This document shows, piece after piece, positions 32,913 through 41,581 of a stretch of DNA of 64,000 nucleotides (position 1 is the first letter of the stretch; every line of letters starts with the position of its first letter). The notes below the pieces were generated by a model. It did not search any database, was not told the DNA's origin, and saw only the letters and a list, made by a program, of their open reading frames with translations. The position numbers were made by a program, and so were the translations under genes. The stretch is from the NCBI GenBank assembly GCA_039028895.1, contig JBCCHF010000015.1, positions 61,584-125,583 of the forward strand. The letters are read 5' to 3'. This DNA comes from JAHDCJ01 sp039028895. Its GTDB lineage: Bacteria; Bacteroidota; Bacteroidia; Chitinophagales; Saprospiraceae.

Positions 32913-34727
32913 TTAGCCCGGGTTATATCCTCTAGCCTGGGCTTCTTGCATATAGCGCTGAGCATTAGCCTGATCGCCGATGCCCTGAAAAGCTCTGGCC
33001 AGAAAAAAGTAGTAGGAGCCTTCGTTAGGATTAAGTTGAATAACTTTTTGGTAATCAGCAATTGACTCCTGGTACATTCCTGCATCAAGGTAAGCGTAAC
33101 CTCTATTTGGCAGTACTGACAACAAACGCTGTCCCATGTCCAAAGCTTTCTGGTAATCTGCGAATGCCTGGTCGTATTGCCTGAGTTGGGAAAGAGCAAT
33201 TCCCCTGTTGAGGAAAGCTGATGATTTAGAATCATCTAGTTCAATGGCCGAGTTATAATAGCCAAGAGCTTGTTGGATTTGTCCCATCCCGGCATAAGTA
33301 TTGCCTAAAGACTCATAAATTGCAGAATCATCTGGAAGAAGTTGCAGAGCTATATTAAAGTCTTTGAGGGCTTCCTCTATTTTACCATTGCGAGCACGAT
33401 AATTACCGCGGTTCTTATAGGCCAACCCAACATTCGGGTGTTGGTCTATAACATTTGTCCACAGTGTTTCGCTGTTTTTCCAAACCTTGGATCTCTCGTA
33501 GGTCCCATACGTAAACCAAAGAAACCCGAGGGAAATGATTCCGGCAAGGATATACCCTATTGGATTTTTGGACTCACCTTCCCAAAAATGGCTAAACCCA
33601 CAACCTAATAAAAACCCCAGTCCGATATACGGCAGGTAGGTGTATCGATCTGCCATAACCACCTGGCCAACAGACATGAATTGTAAAACAAGGGCAACAG
33701 TGAGAAAATAGAAACCTATTCCAAACAATAAGGGTTTCCATCTGCGACCGAAGTACCAGGTTATGCCGGCAAACCCTAAAGCAATTATTGGAGCTGCATA
33801 ATAGATGGATGGCAAAAATCCTCCTTCACCTAAATTAGGATAAGGATAAAAGGTTGAAAGATCGATCGGAACCAAAAATTTATAGATATACATCAGAAAG
33901 CCATAGCCAGCAAACATAAACCGATGGTGCAATGCAAAAGTTTCATAAGAACCAACTGCACCGCCTTCTGATTGTACCTTCACCGCCAGAATTCCAAAAA
34001 TAAAGGAGAGCACAAAAAATGGGATTTTTTCAATCCAAACATTTTTCTGTTTGATATCTCTGTCCTCCCACCAGTCCATCAAAAGCAACACCACAGGAAA
34101 GACTACGGCCATAGCCTTTGAAAGGCATGATAACAAAAACAGGATCAATGCCATCCACAAAAAGCGTTTATCGGCTTGTCGCAGATATCTCAGATAACTA
34201 ATCATGCCTGCAACAAAGAAAAAGGCATATAATACGTCTTTTCTTTCTGATATCCAGGTTACAGATTCTACATGCATTGGATGAATTCCAAACACAAAAG
34301 CAGTGATAAAAGCAACGGAAAGATTTTTTCGGCTAAAGTAAAAAAACAGGAAAAAGACCAATATGATATTCAAAACGTGAATCACCATATTTGTAAGGTG
34401 ATATCCGTAAGGATTGAGTCCTGACGACTGATAATTCAAACCAAGAGACAACATGGTGATAGGATGATAATTCGCTGAGACAGGTTCTTTAAATATACGT
34501 CCCAGGTCAAGGTTGATGAGCATATCATTATTGACTACATAAACCTCGTCATCCCAATTTGTGAATCCATTTTCTAGAGAAGGATAATAACTTGCAAAGC
34601 CAACTATCAACAAGATAAATGCGCCAATTAACCAGTTCCTGTTTTGTAGAATTTCTAACTGGAATTTGTTTTTCGATTTGGCAACCGATTTTTTCTTATT
34701 TGATTTGCGTTTTTTGGATTTTGCCAT
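32913..34727 (-). CDS. TMTC-like GT-C glycosyltransferase with TPR domain
   Basis: A 604-residue membrane protein: a Lys/Arg-rich cytoplasmic tail (1-22), about eleven helices (30-420), then some five tetratricopeptide repeats (about 430-600). The first external loop has NWDDEVYV (Asp59, Asp60), the acidic motif expected for a GT-C enzyme, and IHPMHVESVTWISERKDVL matches the HPxHxE motif of eukaryotic TMTC O-mannosyltransferases. A lipid-linked sugar would be the donor and the TPRs would contact protein acceptors in the periplasm. No partner genes are adjacent. Enzymatic activity is inferred from architecture only. Confidence 0.78.
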   Translation of the reverse strand: MAKSKKRKSNKKKSVAKSKNKFQLEILQNRNWLIGAFILLIVGFASYYPSLENGFTNWDDEVYVVNNDMLINLDLGRIFKEPVSANYHPITMLSLGLNYQSSGLNPYGYHLTNMVIHVLNIILVFFLFFYFSRKNLSVAFITAFVFGIHPMHVESVTWISERKDVLYAFFFVAGMISYLRYLRQADKRFLWMALILFLLSCLSKAMAVVFPVVLLLMDWWEDRDIKQKNVWIEKIPFFVLSFIFGILAVKVQSEGGAVGSYETFALHHRFMFAGYGFLMYIYKFLVPIDLSTFYPYPNLGEGGFLPSIYYAAPIIALGFAGITWYFGRRWKPLLFGIGFYFLTVALVLQFMSVGQVVMADRYTYLPYIGLGFLLGCGFSHFWEGESKNPIGYILAGIISLGFLWFTYGTYERSKVWKNSETLWTNVIDQHPNVGLAYKNRGNYRARNGKIEEALKDFNIALQLLPDDSAIYESLGNTYAGMGQIQQALGYYNSAIELDDSKSSAFLNRGIALSQLRQYDQAFADYQKALDMGQRLLSVLPNRGYAYLDAGMYQESIADYQKVIQLNPNEGSYYFFLARAFQGIGDQANAQRYMQEAQARGYNPG

Positions 34728-34886
34728 TTCTAATTATGGTTGCATTAATGAATATTGCGATCGTTTTTTTGGAGTTGGTCTAATCCTTTTAAAGTTTAGT
34801 CTAAAATCTTTCTACATCCGCAATAAAGGCGCGTTAATTGCCACTTCATTAGCCAAAATAAGGTAATAGCAACGATTTTACTGAAT

Positions 34887-35936
34887 ATGGCCCAGCGTTT
34901 TTCAAAACAAATTACGGACAGGATATATAGTTTCTTCTCTCACAGGATTGTATACCATATCTTATTTTGGATATGCTATATCCTCTTTTTTACTGCATTG
35001 AGAGGAGCTCAATCTGGTTATTTCCTGATTTTCACTAACGAACTAATCAATAGTTTTTTCTTTGGGCTGGTGGTGTATTTCAACATCTACTACCTCATTC
35101 CCAATTACTTATCTCAAACCAAGTTTGCTTCGTATAGTATACTCTTGCTACTTACTGTAACGCTGGTTACGCCACTCAACGTTTTTGCATTATATCTGAA
35201 ATTTTTCAGTAACCCGGAATATCAAAGCCAGGTAGTTGCCAGTCAGCTTTATCAATTCATTTTGACATTTATTATTGCAGGTCTTTCTACAATTTTAAAA
35301 ATCATAACAGATTGGGTCAGACACCAGCGTGTCAGGCGTGAATTAGAGAAACAGACTATGCGATCAGAGTTGAAATTTCTAAAGTCCCAGATCAACCCTC
35401 ACTTTCTTTTTAATACACTCAATAATCTTTATGCACTTACGCTCAAAAAGTCAGATAAAGCACCTGAAATCGTGTTGAAACTATCAGAAATGATGAGGTA
35501 CATGCTTTATGAGTGCAATGAAAAAAGAGTACCATTGTCAAAAGAAGTCAATTATCTCAAAAACTACCTTGATCTGGAAAGACTTAGGCAAGGTAAAAAT
35601 GTTGAAATCGGTTTTTCGGTCAATGGCCAGGTAAGTGATCAAAAAATTGCACCTTTAATGTTCATTCCATTCCTTGAAAACAGTTTTAAGCATGGTTTGA
35701 GCAATCAGATTTCAAAAGGATTTGTCCATTTTAAATTAGATGTGGACCACAAAAATATTTCGATGTCAATTGAAAATAGCAAACCGGCTATGCCGCATAA
35801 TAATCACAGAAGCGGAGGTATCGGTTTAAATAATGTCAGGCGCAGGCTTGATCTCTTATATCCGGATCATTATCGGCTTGACATCAATGACACACCTAAT
35901 GTATATACCGTTAACTTAAAAATAGACCTCGACTAA
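34887..35936 (+). CDS. LytS/YehU-type sensor histidine kinase
   Basis: A 349-residue kinase with four N-terminal transmembrane helices (about 20-145), a short coiled linker, and a His_kinase domain with SQINPHFLFNTLNNLYAL carrying the phospho-accepting His172, followed by an ATPase domain with IPFLENSFKHG and the GGIGLNNVRRRL glycine motif. The stop codon overlaps the start of the response regulator in TAATG, a translationally coupled pair. The signal is unknown. Confidence 0.92.
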   Translation: MAQRFSKQITDRIYSFFSHRIVYHILFWICYILFFTALRGAQSGYFLIFTNELINSFFFGLVVYFNIYYLIPNYLSQTKFASYSILLLLTVTLVTPLNVFALYLKFFSNPEYQSQVVASQLYQFILTFIIAGLSTILKIITDWVRHQRVRRELEKQTMRSELKFLKSQINPHFLFNTLNNLYALTLKKSDKAPEIVLKLSEMMRYMLYECNEKRVPLSKEVNYLKNYLDLERLRQGKNVEIGFSVNGQVSDQKIAPLMFIPFLENSFKHGLSNQISKGFVHFKLDVDHKNISMSIENSKPAMPHNNHRSGGIGLNNVRRRLDLLYPDHYRLDINDTPNVYTVNLKIDLD

Positions 35937-36646
35937 TGATCAACGCCATTATTGTTGACGATGAACCTTTGGCACTCGATGTACTTGAAACGTATATTGA
36001 AAGACTACCAAATGTAAACCTCGTAAAACGCTGTCAAAACGCAATTGAAGCATTTGAAACCCTTAAAACGGAAGCAGTGGACCTCATGTTCCTGGATATC
36101 CAAATGCCTCAGCTGACAGGTATCGATTTTCTGAAAACTCTTCAGAATCCGCCTTTGGTTATCTTTACAACTGCCTATCCCAATTATGCCCTGGATGGTT
36201 ATGAACTAAATGTAACCGACTATCTTTTAAAACCGATCTCATTCGAACGGTTCATGACTGCTGTCAACAAAGCTGCGGATCAACTTAACTTGAAAGAGTC
36301 TGCTGGTTCGGGTTCTTCAGATGAAGAGAATGATTTCATCTTCGTCAAATCTGATAAGAAACTGGTGAAGATCAAATATGATGATATCCTTTATATTGAA
36401 GGCTTAAAAGATTATGTTATCATCAGGATGCCTAACGGCAGAGTGATTACACTCCAAACCATGAAAAGCCTTGAAGAAAAACTTCCTGAGGACATATTCA
36501 AAAGGATACATCGCTCTTACATAGTATCTCTTGACAAGATTGAAGCTATCGTAGGCAACATGGTAGAAATCAACAAGAAGCACTTACCAATTGGGAAAAA
36601 TTACAGGGAAAGACTCCTGGAAATCATCAACAAAAACCGCCTTTAA
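35936..36646 (+). CDS. LytTR-family response regulator
   Basis: A 236-residue regulator: a receiver domain (1-120) with VDDEP acidic pocket and phospho-acceptor Asp54 in FLDIQMP, and a C-terminal LytTR DNA-binding domain (about 140-236) with FVKSDKKLVKI and the RIHRSYIVSLDKI signature. It is translationally coupled to the upstream LytS-type kinase and should be its partner. Target promoters are unknown. Confidence 0.94.
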   Translation: MINAIIVDDEPLALDVLETYIERLPNVNLVKRCQNAIEAFETLKTEAVDLMFLDIQMPQLTGIDFLKTLQNPPLVIFTTAYPNYALDGYELNVTDYLLKPISFERFMTAVNKAADQLNLKESAGSGSSDEENDFIFVKSDKKLVKIKYDDILYIEGLKDYVIIRMPNGRVITLQTMKSLEEKLPEDIFKRIHRSYIVSLDKIEAIVGNMVEINKKHLPIGKNYRERLLEIINKNRL

Positions 36647-36788
36647 CCTTGACTTTAGAGATTTATTGGATTAGTAGTAGGATTATGGTTTCATTGAAAT
36701 GAAACAATTTCTGGGAATCTAAATTTTGGCAAAGCCAATAGCAAATACTGCTCAATCCAATAAAATCAAAAATATTGGATAGATCCTT

Positions 36789-38090
36789 TTATTCCAGCTC
36801 TGCCTTGTAGACGTTGCCATCTTTCATGACGAATTTGATATCCATCATGAGACTGATATCGGTTAATGGATCACCTTTTACGGCAACTAAATCTGCCAGT
36901 TTCCCTTTTTCTATTGATCCAATTTTATCGGTCATGCCGAGGAGATCAGCTGCTACTGATGTTGCTGACTGGATCGCTTCCATTGGTGCCATACCAACTT
37001 CAGTCATGTAAATGAATTCCAAGGCATTTAATCCGTGGGGGAAAACTCCGGCATCCGTGCCAAACGCAATTTTTACACCTTTCTCATAAGCTTTTTTGAA
37101 GGTTGACTGAATGAGTGGACCAATTTCCAATGCTTTGGGAACCACCATTTTTGGGTAAAACCCAGGAACAAGGGCAGAATCAGCTACAGCTTTGCCTGCA
37201 GTAATTGTTGGTACATAATAGGTGCCGTACTCTTTCATCAGATCCATAGTTTCCTCACTCATCATTGTGCCATGCTCGATTGATGCTACTCCTCCCCTAA
37301 CGGCTCGTTGCATCCCTTCATCACCATGAGCGTGCGCTGCAACTTTTAGTCCATGATCTGCAGCAGTTTCTACGATTGCCCGAATTTCATCTTCTCTAAA
37401 AGCGGGCAACTTCCCATCTCTCGCCAGGCTTAACACCCCTCCTGTAGCTGTAATCTTTATCACATCTGCTCCCATCTTTACCTGATGGCGCACAGCTTTT
37501 CTGCATTCATCCACGCCATCACATACACCTTGTTCGGGTCCAGGAAAGCCCATGAGTTCTTTCTTGAGTCCATTCGTTGGATCGGCATGTCCTCCGGTAA
37601 CGGCTAATGACTTGTTACAACTTACAACTCGCGGACCGGCAATTTTTCCGCGAGAGGTGGCTTTGCCTAAAGCAGTATTCACGCCCCTGCCTCCCAGATC
37701 TCTGACTGTGGTGAAACCGGCATTGAGGGTAACATCTGCAAAACTAACAGAATTAAAGGCAACATCTGGTTCATTGAGTGTAACACGCTCCATATAAACT
37801 GATGGGCTAAACTCATGTTCAATATGTACATGGCAATCAATCAGGCCTGGCATAATCGTATGATCTGTCAAATCAATTACTTTACTTCCAGGTTCAGTCG
37901 TGTATCCGGATTCTATTCCGGTAATGGTGTTACCGGTGACCTTAATCGTCATATTTTTTTGAGGCCGATTAGATATACCGTCAATGAGTGTCCCGCAATG
38001 AATTACATAATTATTTTGCCCAATGGCAGGTATTAAAGATGTTAGGGCAAATAAGGTGAATAAGCTAATGAGCGTTTTTGGAAATTGCAT
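36789..38090 (-). CDS. Secreted amidohydrolase (imidazolonepropionase/prolidase-like)
   Basis: A 433-residue metal-dependent hydrolase with a signal peptide (from MQFPKTLISLFTLFAL, cleaved near residue 24 after AIGQ). The metal ligands are visible in GLIDCHVHIEHE, in AAHAHGDEGM and SIEHGTMM, and as the Asp of FGTDAGVFPHG. Members of this branch hydrolyse cyclic imides or prolyl peptides; the actual substrate cannot be told. The start at ATG 38090 begins the signal sequence; the frame is open to 38144. It is a single gene. Confidence 0.87.
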   Translation of the reverse strand: MQFPKTLISLFTLFALTSLIPAIGQNNYVIHCGTLIDGISNRPQKNMTIKVTGNTITGIESGYTTEPGSKVIDLTDHTIMPGLIDCHVHIEHEFSPSVYMERVTLNEPDVAFNSVSFADVTLNAGFTTVRDLGGRGVNTALGKATSRGKIAGPRVVSCNKSLAVTGGHADPTNGLKKELMGFPGPEQGVCDGVDECRKAVRHQVKMGADVIKITATGGVLSLARDGKLPAFREDEIRAIVETAADHGLKVAAHAHGDEGMQRAVRGGVASIEHGTMMSEETMDLMKEYGTYYVPTITAGKAVADSALVPGFYPKMVVPKALEIGPLIQSTFKKAYEKGVKIAFGTDAGVFPHGLNALEFIYMTEVGMAPMEAIQSATSVAADLLGMTDKIGSIEKGKLADLVAVKGDPLTDISLMMDIKFVMKDGNVYKAELE

Positions 38091-38245
38091 TTTCAGTTGG
38101 TTATAGTGCTGAACAAATATGCCAAATCTTTGGGTTATGTCCAATTAACCAAAATCTTTTCATAATATTGCAGAACAATTTTGCTGATCAATGCGTTAAG
38201 CAATAGGTAATTTGACAAATACCAACAAAACCAAAATCCTGTATC

Positions 38246-38710
38246 ATGTCATCGACTAATGCCGGTCTTTTAATGTACCGCTACGGAGAAAATGGCCTTG
38301 AAGTCTTCCTTGTAAACAGTGGAGAATCAGAGCAATGGGAAATCCCCAGAGGATTAGCCGAAGAAGCCGAAAACATGTTAGCTGCTGCTCAAAAAGCATT
38401 CAGTGATGAAACAGGCATGGAGCCTCGTATTGACGAATACATTGCCCTTCAATCAGTAGAATGCGATAAAGAAAAGATAAAAGCCTTTGCTTTCGAAGAA
38501 GCAGATGACAGCTTTGAATTACCGCTTCAGCATATCCTCGGCAAAACAGAATCTCCGCTTCAATTACGCAGAAAACATCATAAATTGATGAATAAAGGCG
38601 CCTATATCTGCGCCAAAGATGCTGTAAAGAAGGTATTCCCTAACCAGGTCGAAATGATCAAGGAACTTCAGGAAATTCTATCTGTTAGAAATCTCATCCG
38701 TTACCTCTAG
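38246..38710 (+). CDS. Nudix-fold protein with degenerate catalytic box
   Basis: A 154-residue protein whose N-terminal part has the Nudix fold pattern (SSTNAGLLMYRYGENGLEVF and WEIPRG). The Nudix box should read GX5EX7REUXEEXGU. Here it runs Gly36, Glu42, Lys50, Ala51, Phe52, Ser53, Asp54, Glu55, Gly57, so the R is Lys, the first Glu of REU is Ala and the next Glu is Asp. One key metal ligand is thus gone and activity is doubtful. It lies 56 bases before fbp, but fbp has its own promoter box. Confidence 0.78.
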   Translation: MSSTNAGLLMYRYGENGLEVFLVNSGESEQWEIPRGLAEEAENMLAAAQKAFSDETGMEPRIDEYIALQSVECDKEKIKAFAFEEADDSFELPLQHILGKTESPLQLRRKHHKLMNKGAYICAKDAVKKVFPNQVEMIKELQEILSVRNLIRYL

Positions 38711-38739
38711 CTTAAAACCAACACCTCGGGAATTCATCG

Positions 38740-38747
38740 TATATTTG
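38740..38747 (+). promoter_or_regulatory. -7 promoter box of fbp
   Basis: TATATTTG is a perfect TAnnTTTG match 19 bases before the fbp ATG. No clear -33 TTG was found. Confidence 0.45.
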
Positions 38748-38766
38748 TCTCCATAATTGCGACGAA

Positions 38767-39765
38767 ATGAGAAAATTGGTAACTCTCGATGAGTTCATAA
38801 TCAAAACACAAAGTCATCTCCCCTATGCCACTGGTGAACTTTCCAGTTTGCTACGGGATATCGGTCTTGCTGCCAAGGTCATTAGTTGGGAAGTAAATAA
38901 AGCAGGGTTAGTCAATATTCTTGGTGCCGCAGGTCGTGAAAACGTTCAGGGGGAAGAACAGCAAAAGCTGGATGTTATGGCAGACAATATGCTCATAAGT
39001 TGCCTGAATAACAGTGGTGAGTGTTGTGGTATTGCATCCGAGGAAAATGATGAATGGGTTCCAATAGATACAGAATGGTCAAAAAACGCCAAGTACGTAG
39101 TCATCTTCGACCCTCTCGATGGTTCGTCCAATATTGATGTCAACGTTTCGATAGGCACCATTTTCGCGATTTACCGGAAAAAGGATTTGAGTAAACCTAC
39201 CAATCTTGAAGATTTTCTTCAAAAAGGATCAGAACAAGTAGCAGCGGGATATGTTATTTATGGCTCGTCTACAATGCTCGTTTATTCTACCGGTAATGGC
39301 GTGAATGGGTTCACACTTGATCCTTCCATCGGAGAATTTTGCCTTTCTCATAGAAACATTCGTGTTCCTGAAGATGGTAAGATTTACTCTGTCAACCAGG
39401 GAAACGCTTTTAGCTTTGGAAAGGAGGTCAAGGCTTACCTTGAATATTGTAACGAGAATAATTATTCATTGCGGTATATCGGTTCTATGGTAGCTGATGT
39501 ACACAGAACTTTAATCAAAGGCGGTATTTTCTTTTACCCACCAACTGCCAAGGCACCTTCAGGAAAACTAAGATTGCTTTACGAATGTAACCCAATGGCA
39601 TTTCTGGTGGAGCAGGCCGGAGGGAAAGCTTCGGATGGCAAAAATCGTATCCTGGAAATTCAACCTGAAGCTTTACATCAACGGGTCCCCATCTTCCTTG
39701 GGTCAAAAAATATGGTGGAAAAAGTGGAGAGCTTCATCCAAAAGGACGTTTCAGTAACTAACTGA
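38767..39765 (+). CDS. fbp: Fructose-1,6-bisphosphatase, class I
   Basis: Gluconeogenic enzyme removing the 1-phosphate of fructose 1,6-bisphosphate. The 332-residue protein has the metal-binding Glu in GIASEEND, the class I signature FDPLDGSSNIDVNVSIGT, RYIGSMVADVHRTL and the substrate-binding KLRLLYECNPMAFLVEQAGG. Length matches class I. It implies growth on non-sugar carbon such as peptides. The convergent gene begins 6 bases beyond its stop. Confidence 0.95.
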   Translation: MRKLVTLDEFIIKTQSHLPYATGELSSLLRDIGLAAKVISWEVNKAGLVNILGAAGRENVQGEEQQKLDVMADNMLISCLNNSGECCGIASEENDEWVPIDTEWSKNAKYVVIFDPLDGSSNIDVNVSIGTIFAIYRKKDLSKPTNLEDFLQKGSEQVAAGYVIYGSSTMLVYSTGNGVNGFTLDPSIGEFCLSHRNIRVPEDGKIYSVNQGNAFSFGKEVKAYLEYCNENNYSLRYIGSMVADVHRTLIKGGIFFYPPTAKAPSGKLRLLYECNPMAFLVEQAGGKASDGKNRILEIQPEALHQRVPIFLGSKNMVEKVESFIQKDVSVTN

Positions 39766-39771
39766 TCCTTT

Positions 39772-40989
39772 CTATTCGTTTAAAACCCTGTCAACATAAC
39801 CAGAGAGGTATTCAAAATGCTTCCCTAGTCTTCCATTTTCGGCAATCGTCGCTCTTTCTAAAATTGAACTATTATCTTCCATTAACTCCGGCATGATGTG
39901 ATCCATGAACATTTGGCCAAAGGCCTCTGAAGCATCTCTAGGCAACTCATTTGGAAGATTATCAACCGTCATCATATCAATGAAATCAGATTGATAAGGG
40001 ACCTTTTCGGAGCCTGTGATAGGGTCAAACCCAAATACCGGATTCTCGATTGTACTGGCGAACAATGTAGAAGGGATTGACGAAATTGGGGCAATATCGC
40101 AAGTGACATCAGCAATAACTGAAATTTTAAAATCAGGATGTCGCATTTCTTCCAGGCTGAAAAAAGCAGGGGCCTCGTTATCCCAATAAATGCCATTAAT
40201 CATTAGGTCTGCAAACCTCGTAAATGGTAAAAATTTTGATTGATAATTCTTAGGATTGGTAAAAAAATCGGCTTGGACAAAATCTTTACCTTCAGAATGT
40301 TCTACATATTCAGAAGGCGAAAGTTGAGTAAATACACCGCCCTCTTGTTTTTCATCCAGAAATTTTGAAGGATCAATTTTAGTAAATCCCATGTCAACTA
40401 AAACCTCTGCAGCCCCATTAGCTACTCTCCCATTTCCAGTAAGGACAATTTTTAAATTGGGGAAATTAATGGCATCGTATTTCGATTTGGCAGCTTTGTA
40501 ATCCAAACAGTCCTTCATCCTGAATAAATCAAACAATCCAGACTTTCTACCGTACGCCATAATTCCATTATGTGCTCCAACCATACCCGCAAAACGTCCA
40601 AAAGCGATTAACCGACTCCCATTATCAGCAGTGAGCACCTCATAATCAACCAGTGTTATTCCTTTATCCAAAATGGAAATTAGCATATCCTGGTTATACG
40701 GTTGCTTTTTTATGGTATGGGAAAAGAAAAAGTAGGTTTTGTTCGGTATCAGGTTATTGATTGGAACCTCCTTAACACCTAACAAAACATCACATTCAGA
40801 AACATCTTCTACAAGTTTTACTCCTGCTGCCAGGTATTCATCATCAGAATAACATCTGTTGGGAGATTTTTCTACAACAATTTCAATATTGGAATTCAAT
40901 TGGGCTTGCTTACACTGTAATGGTGTAAGGGGTACTCGTGAGTCGGGCGGTGTTTTTCCTTCCCTGATTAAACCGATAGTTAATTTCAT
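39772..40989 (-). CDS. Alanine dehydrogenase/saccharopine dehydrogenase-like NAD(P) oxidoreductase
   Basis: A 405-residue enzyme with an AlaDh/PNT N-terminal domain (MKLTIGLIREGKTPPDSRVPLTP, Lys/Arg residues that bind oxoacid) and an NAD-binding domain around KIVLTGNGRVANGAAEVL (glycine-rich loop about 180-197). GRFAGMVGAHNG and SVIADVTCDIAPISS match the lysine-forming saccharopine dehydrogenase (Lys1) and lysine-oxoglutarate-reductase-like branch more than classical alanine dehydrogenase. The true substrate is uncertain. It lies divergent from ssrA, 85 bases away. Confidence 0.8.
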   Translation of the reverse strand: MKLTIGLIREGKTPPDSRVPLTPLQCKQAQLNSNIEIVVEKSPNRCYSDDEYLAAGVKLVEDVSECDVLLGVKEVPINNLIPNKTYFFFSHTIKKQPYNQDMLISILDKGITLVDYEVLTADNGSRLIAFGRFAGMVGAHNGIMAYGRKSGLFDLFRMKDCLDYKAAKSKYDAINFPNLKIVLTGNGRVANGAAEVLVDMGFTKIDPSKFLDEKQEGGVFTQLSPSEYVEHSEGKDFVQADFFTNPKNYQSKFLPFTRFADLMINGIYWDNEAPAFFSLEEMRHPDFKISVIADVTCDIAPISSIPSTLFASTIENPVFGFDPITGSEKVPYQSDFIDMMTVDNLPNELPRDASEAFGQMFMDHIMPELMEDNSSILERATIAENGRLGKHFEYLSGYVDRVLNE

Positions 40990-41030
40990 TCTTATTCTTT
41001 CTGGAACTTTTCATCTGCAATATAAGTTTT

Positions 41031-41038
41031 ATCTTTGA
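41031..41038 (+). promoter_or_regulatory. -7 promoter box of ssrA
   Basis: TATCTTTG is a perfect TAnnTTTG match 36 bases before the mature tmRNA 5' end, leaving room for a leader trimmed by RNase P. Confidence 0.5.
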
Positions 41039-41074
41039 CGCAATTCGGGAAGAAGTTTCCGAGTTAGCAACCAT

Positions 41075-41450
41075 GGGGCTGACTCTGGTATCGACAGCAG
41101 GGGGAAGCAGGATGGTAAGCATGCCGAGTCACCAATGTACATACTCGCAAAACCTGTCATTGAAACCAATTTAAATGGCAATAATAACTTTGCCCTGGCT
41201 GCTTAATTCAAGGAGTTAACAGCCTATTGCGACGTGCGCTTGATGCCTGATACACAGCGTGCCTCGCATAACCAAAACTTCAGGCTGCTTGTGGAGAAGT
41301 GCCTCCTTCAAAACATCAAGACTTCAGAGGCTGGACGATAACTTCGCTTGTAACCGGGCCTGGTTATTGTTGAGAACCGACCGGTTACTAAGCATGTAGA
41401 AAGCTATCAGGCACTTTGTCTGGACGAGGGTTCGACTCCCTCCAGCTCCA
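41075..41450 (+). ncRNA. ssrA: Transfer-messenger RNA (tmRNA)
   Basis: The 5' end GGGGCTGACTCTGGTATCGACAG and the 3' end with GAGGG-TTCGACT-CCCTC T-arm followed by CAGCTCCA are tmRNA hallmarks; GGGGCTG pairs with CAGCTCC to form the acceptor stem. The tag reading frame at 41177-41206 reads Gly-Asn-Asn-Asn-Phe-Ala-Leu-Ala-Ala then TAA, so the peptide added after the charged alanine is GNNNFALAA. The terminal CCA is not encoded (CAA follows), as is common in this phylum. tmRNA rescues stalled ribosomes with SmpB. Confidence 0.95.
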
Positions 41451-41501
41451 CAAGTATTGACAACTACAATCCTCATGTGGTTGATCCTATTACAAAAACT
41501 G

Positions 41502-41541
41502 AAAGCCGGTTCGACTAAATGTTGAACCGGCTTTTTTTTAT
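41502..41541 (+). terminator. Rho-independent terminator of ssrA
   Basis: AAGCCGGTTC and GAACCGGCTT form a GC-rich hairpin with an 11-base loop, followed directly by a run of eight T residues. It lies about 50 bases past the tmRNA 3' end. Confidence 0.88.
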
Positions 41542-41581
41542 TCATTCCTTTGTTTAATTTTAATAGCATAAACCCCTACAA

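Noticed and set aside
36688..36705. Short hairpin GTTTCA/TGAAAC after the LytTR gene
   Set aside because: AT-rich stem of six pairs with no clear T-run; too weak to call a terminator.
41324..41569. Minus-strand reading frame across the tmRNA 3' end and terminator
   Set aside because: Entirely antisense to tmRNA and its terminator; no protein-like features.
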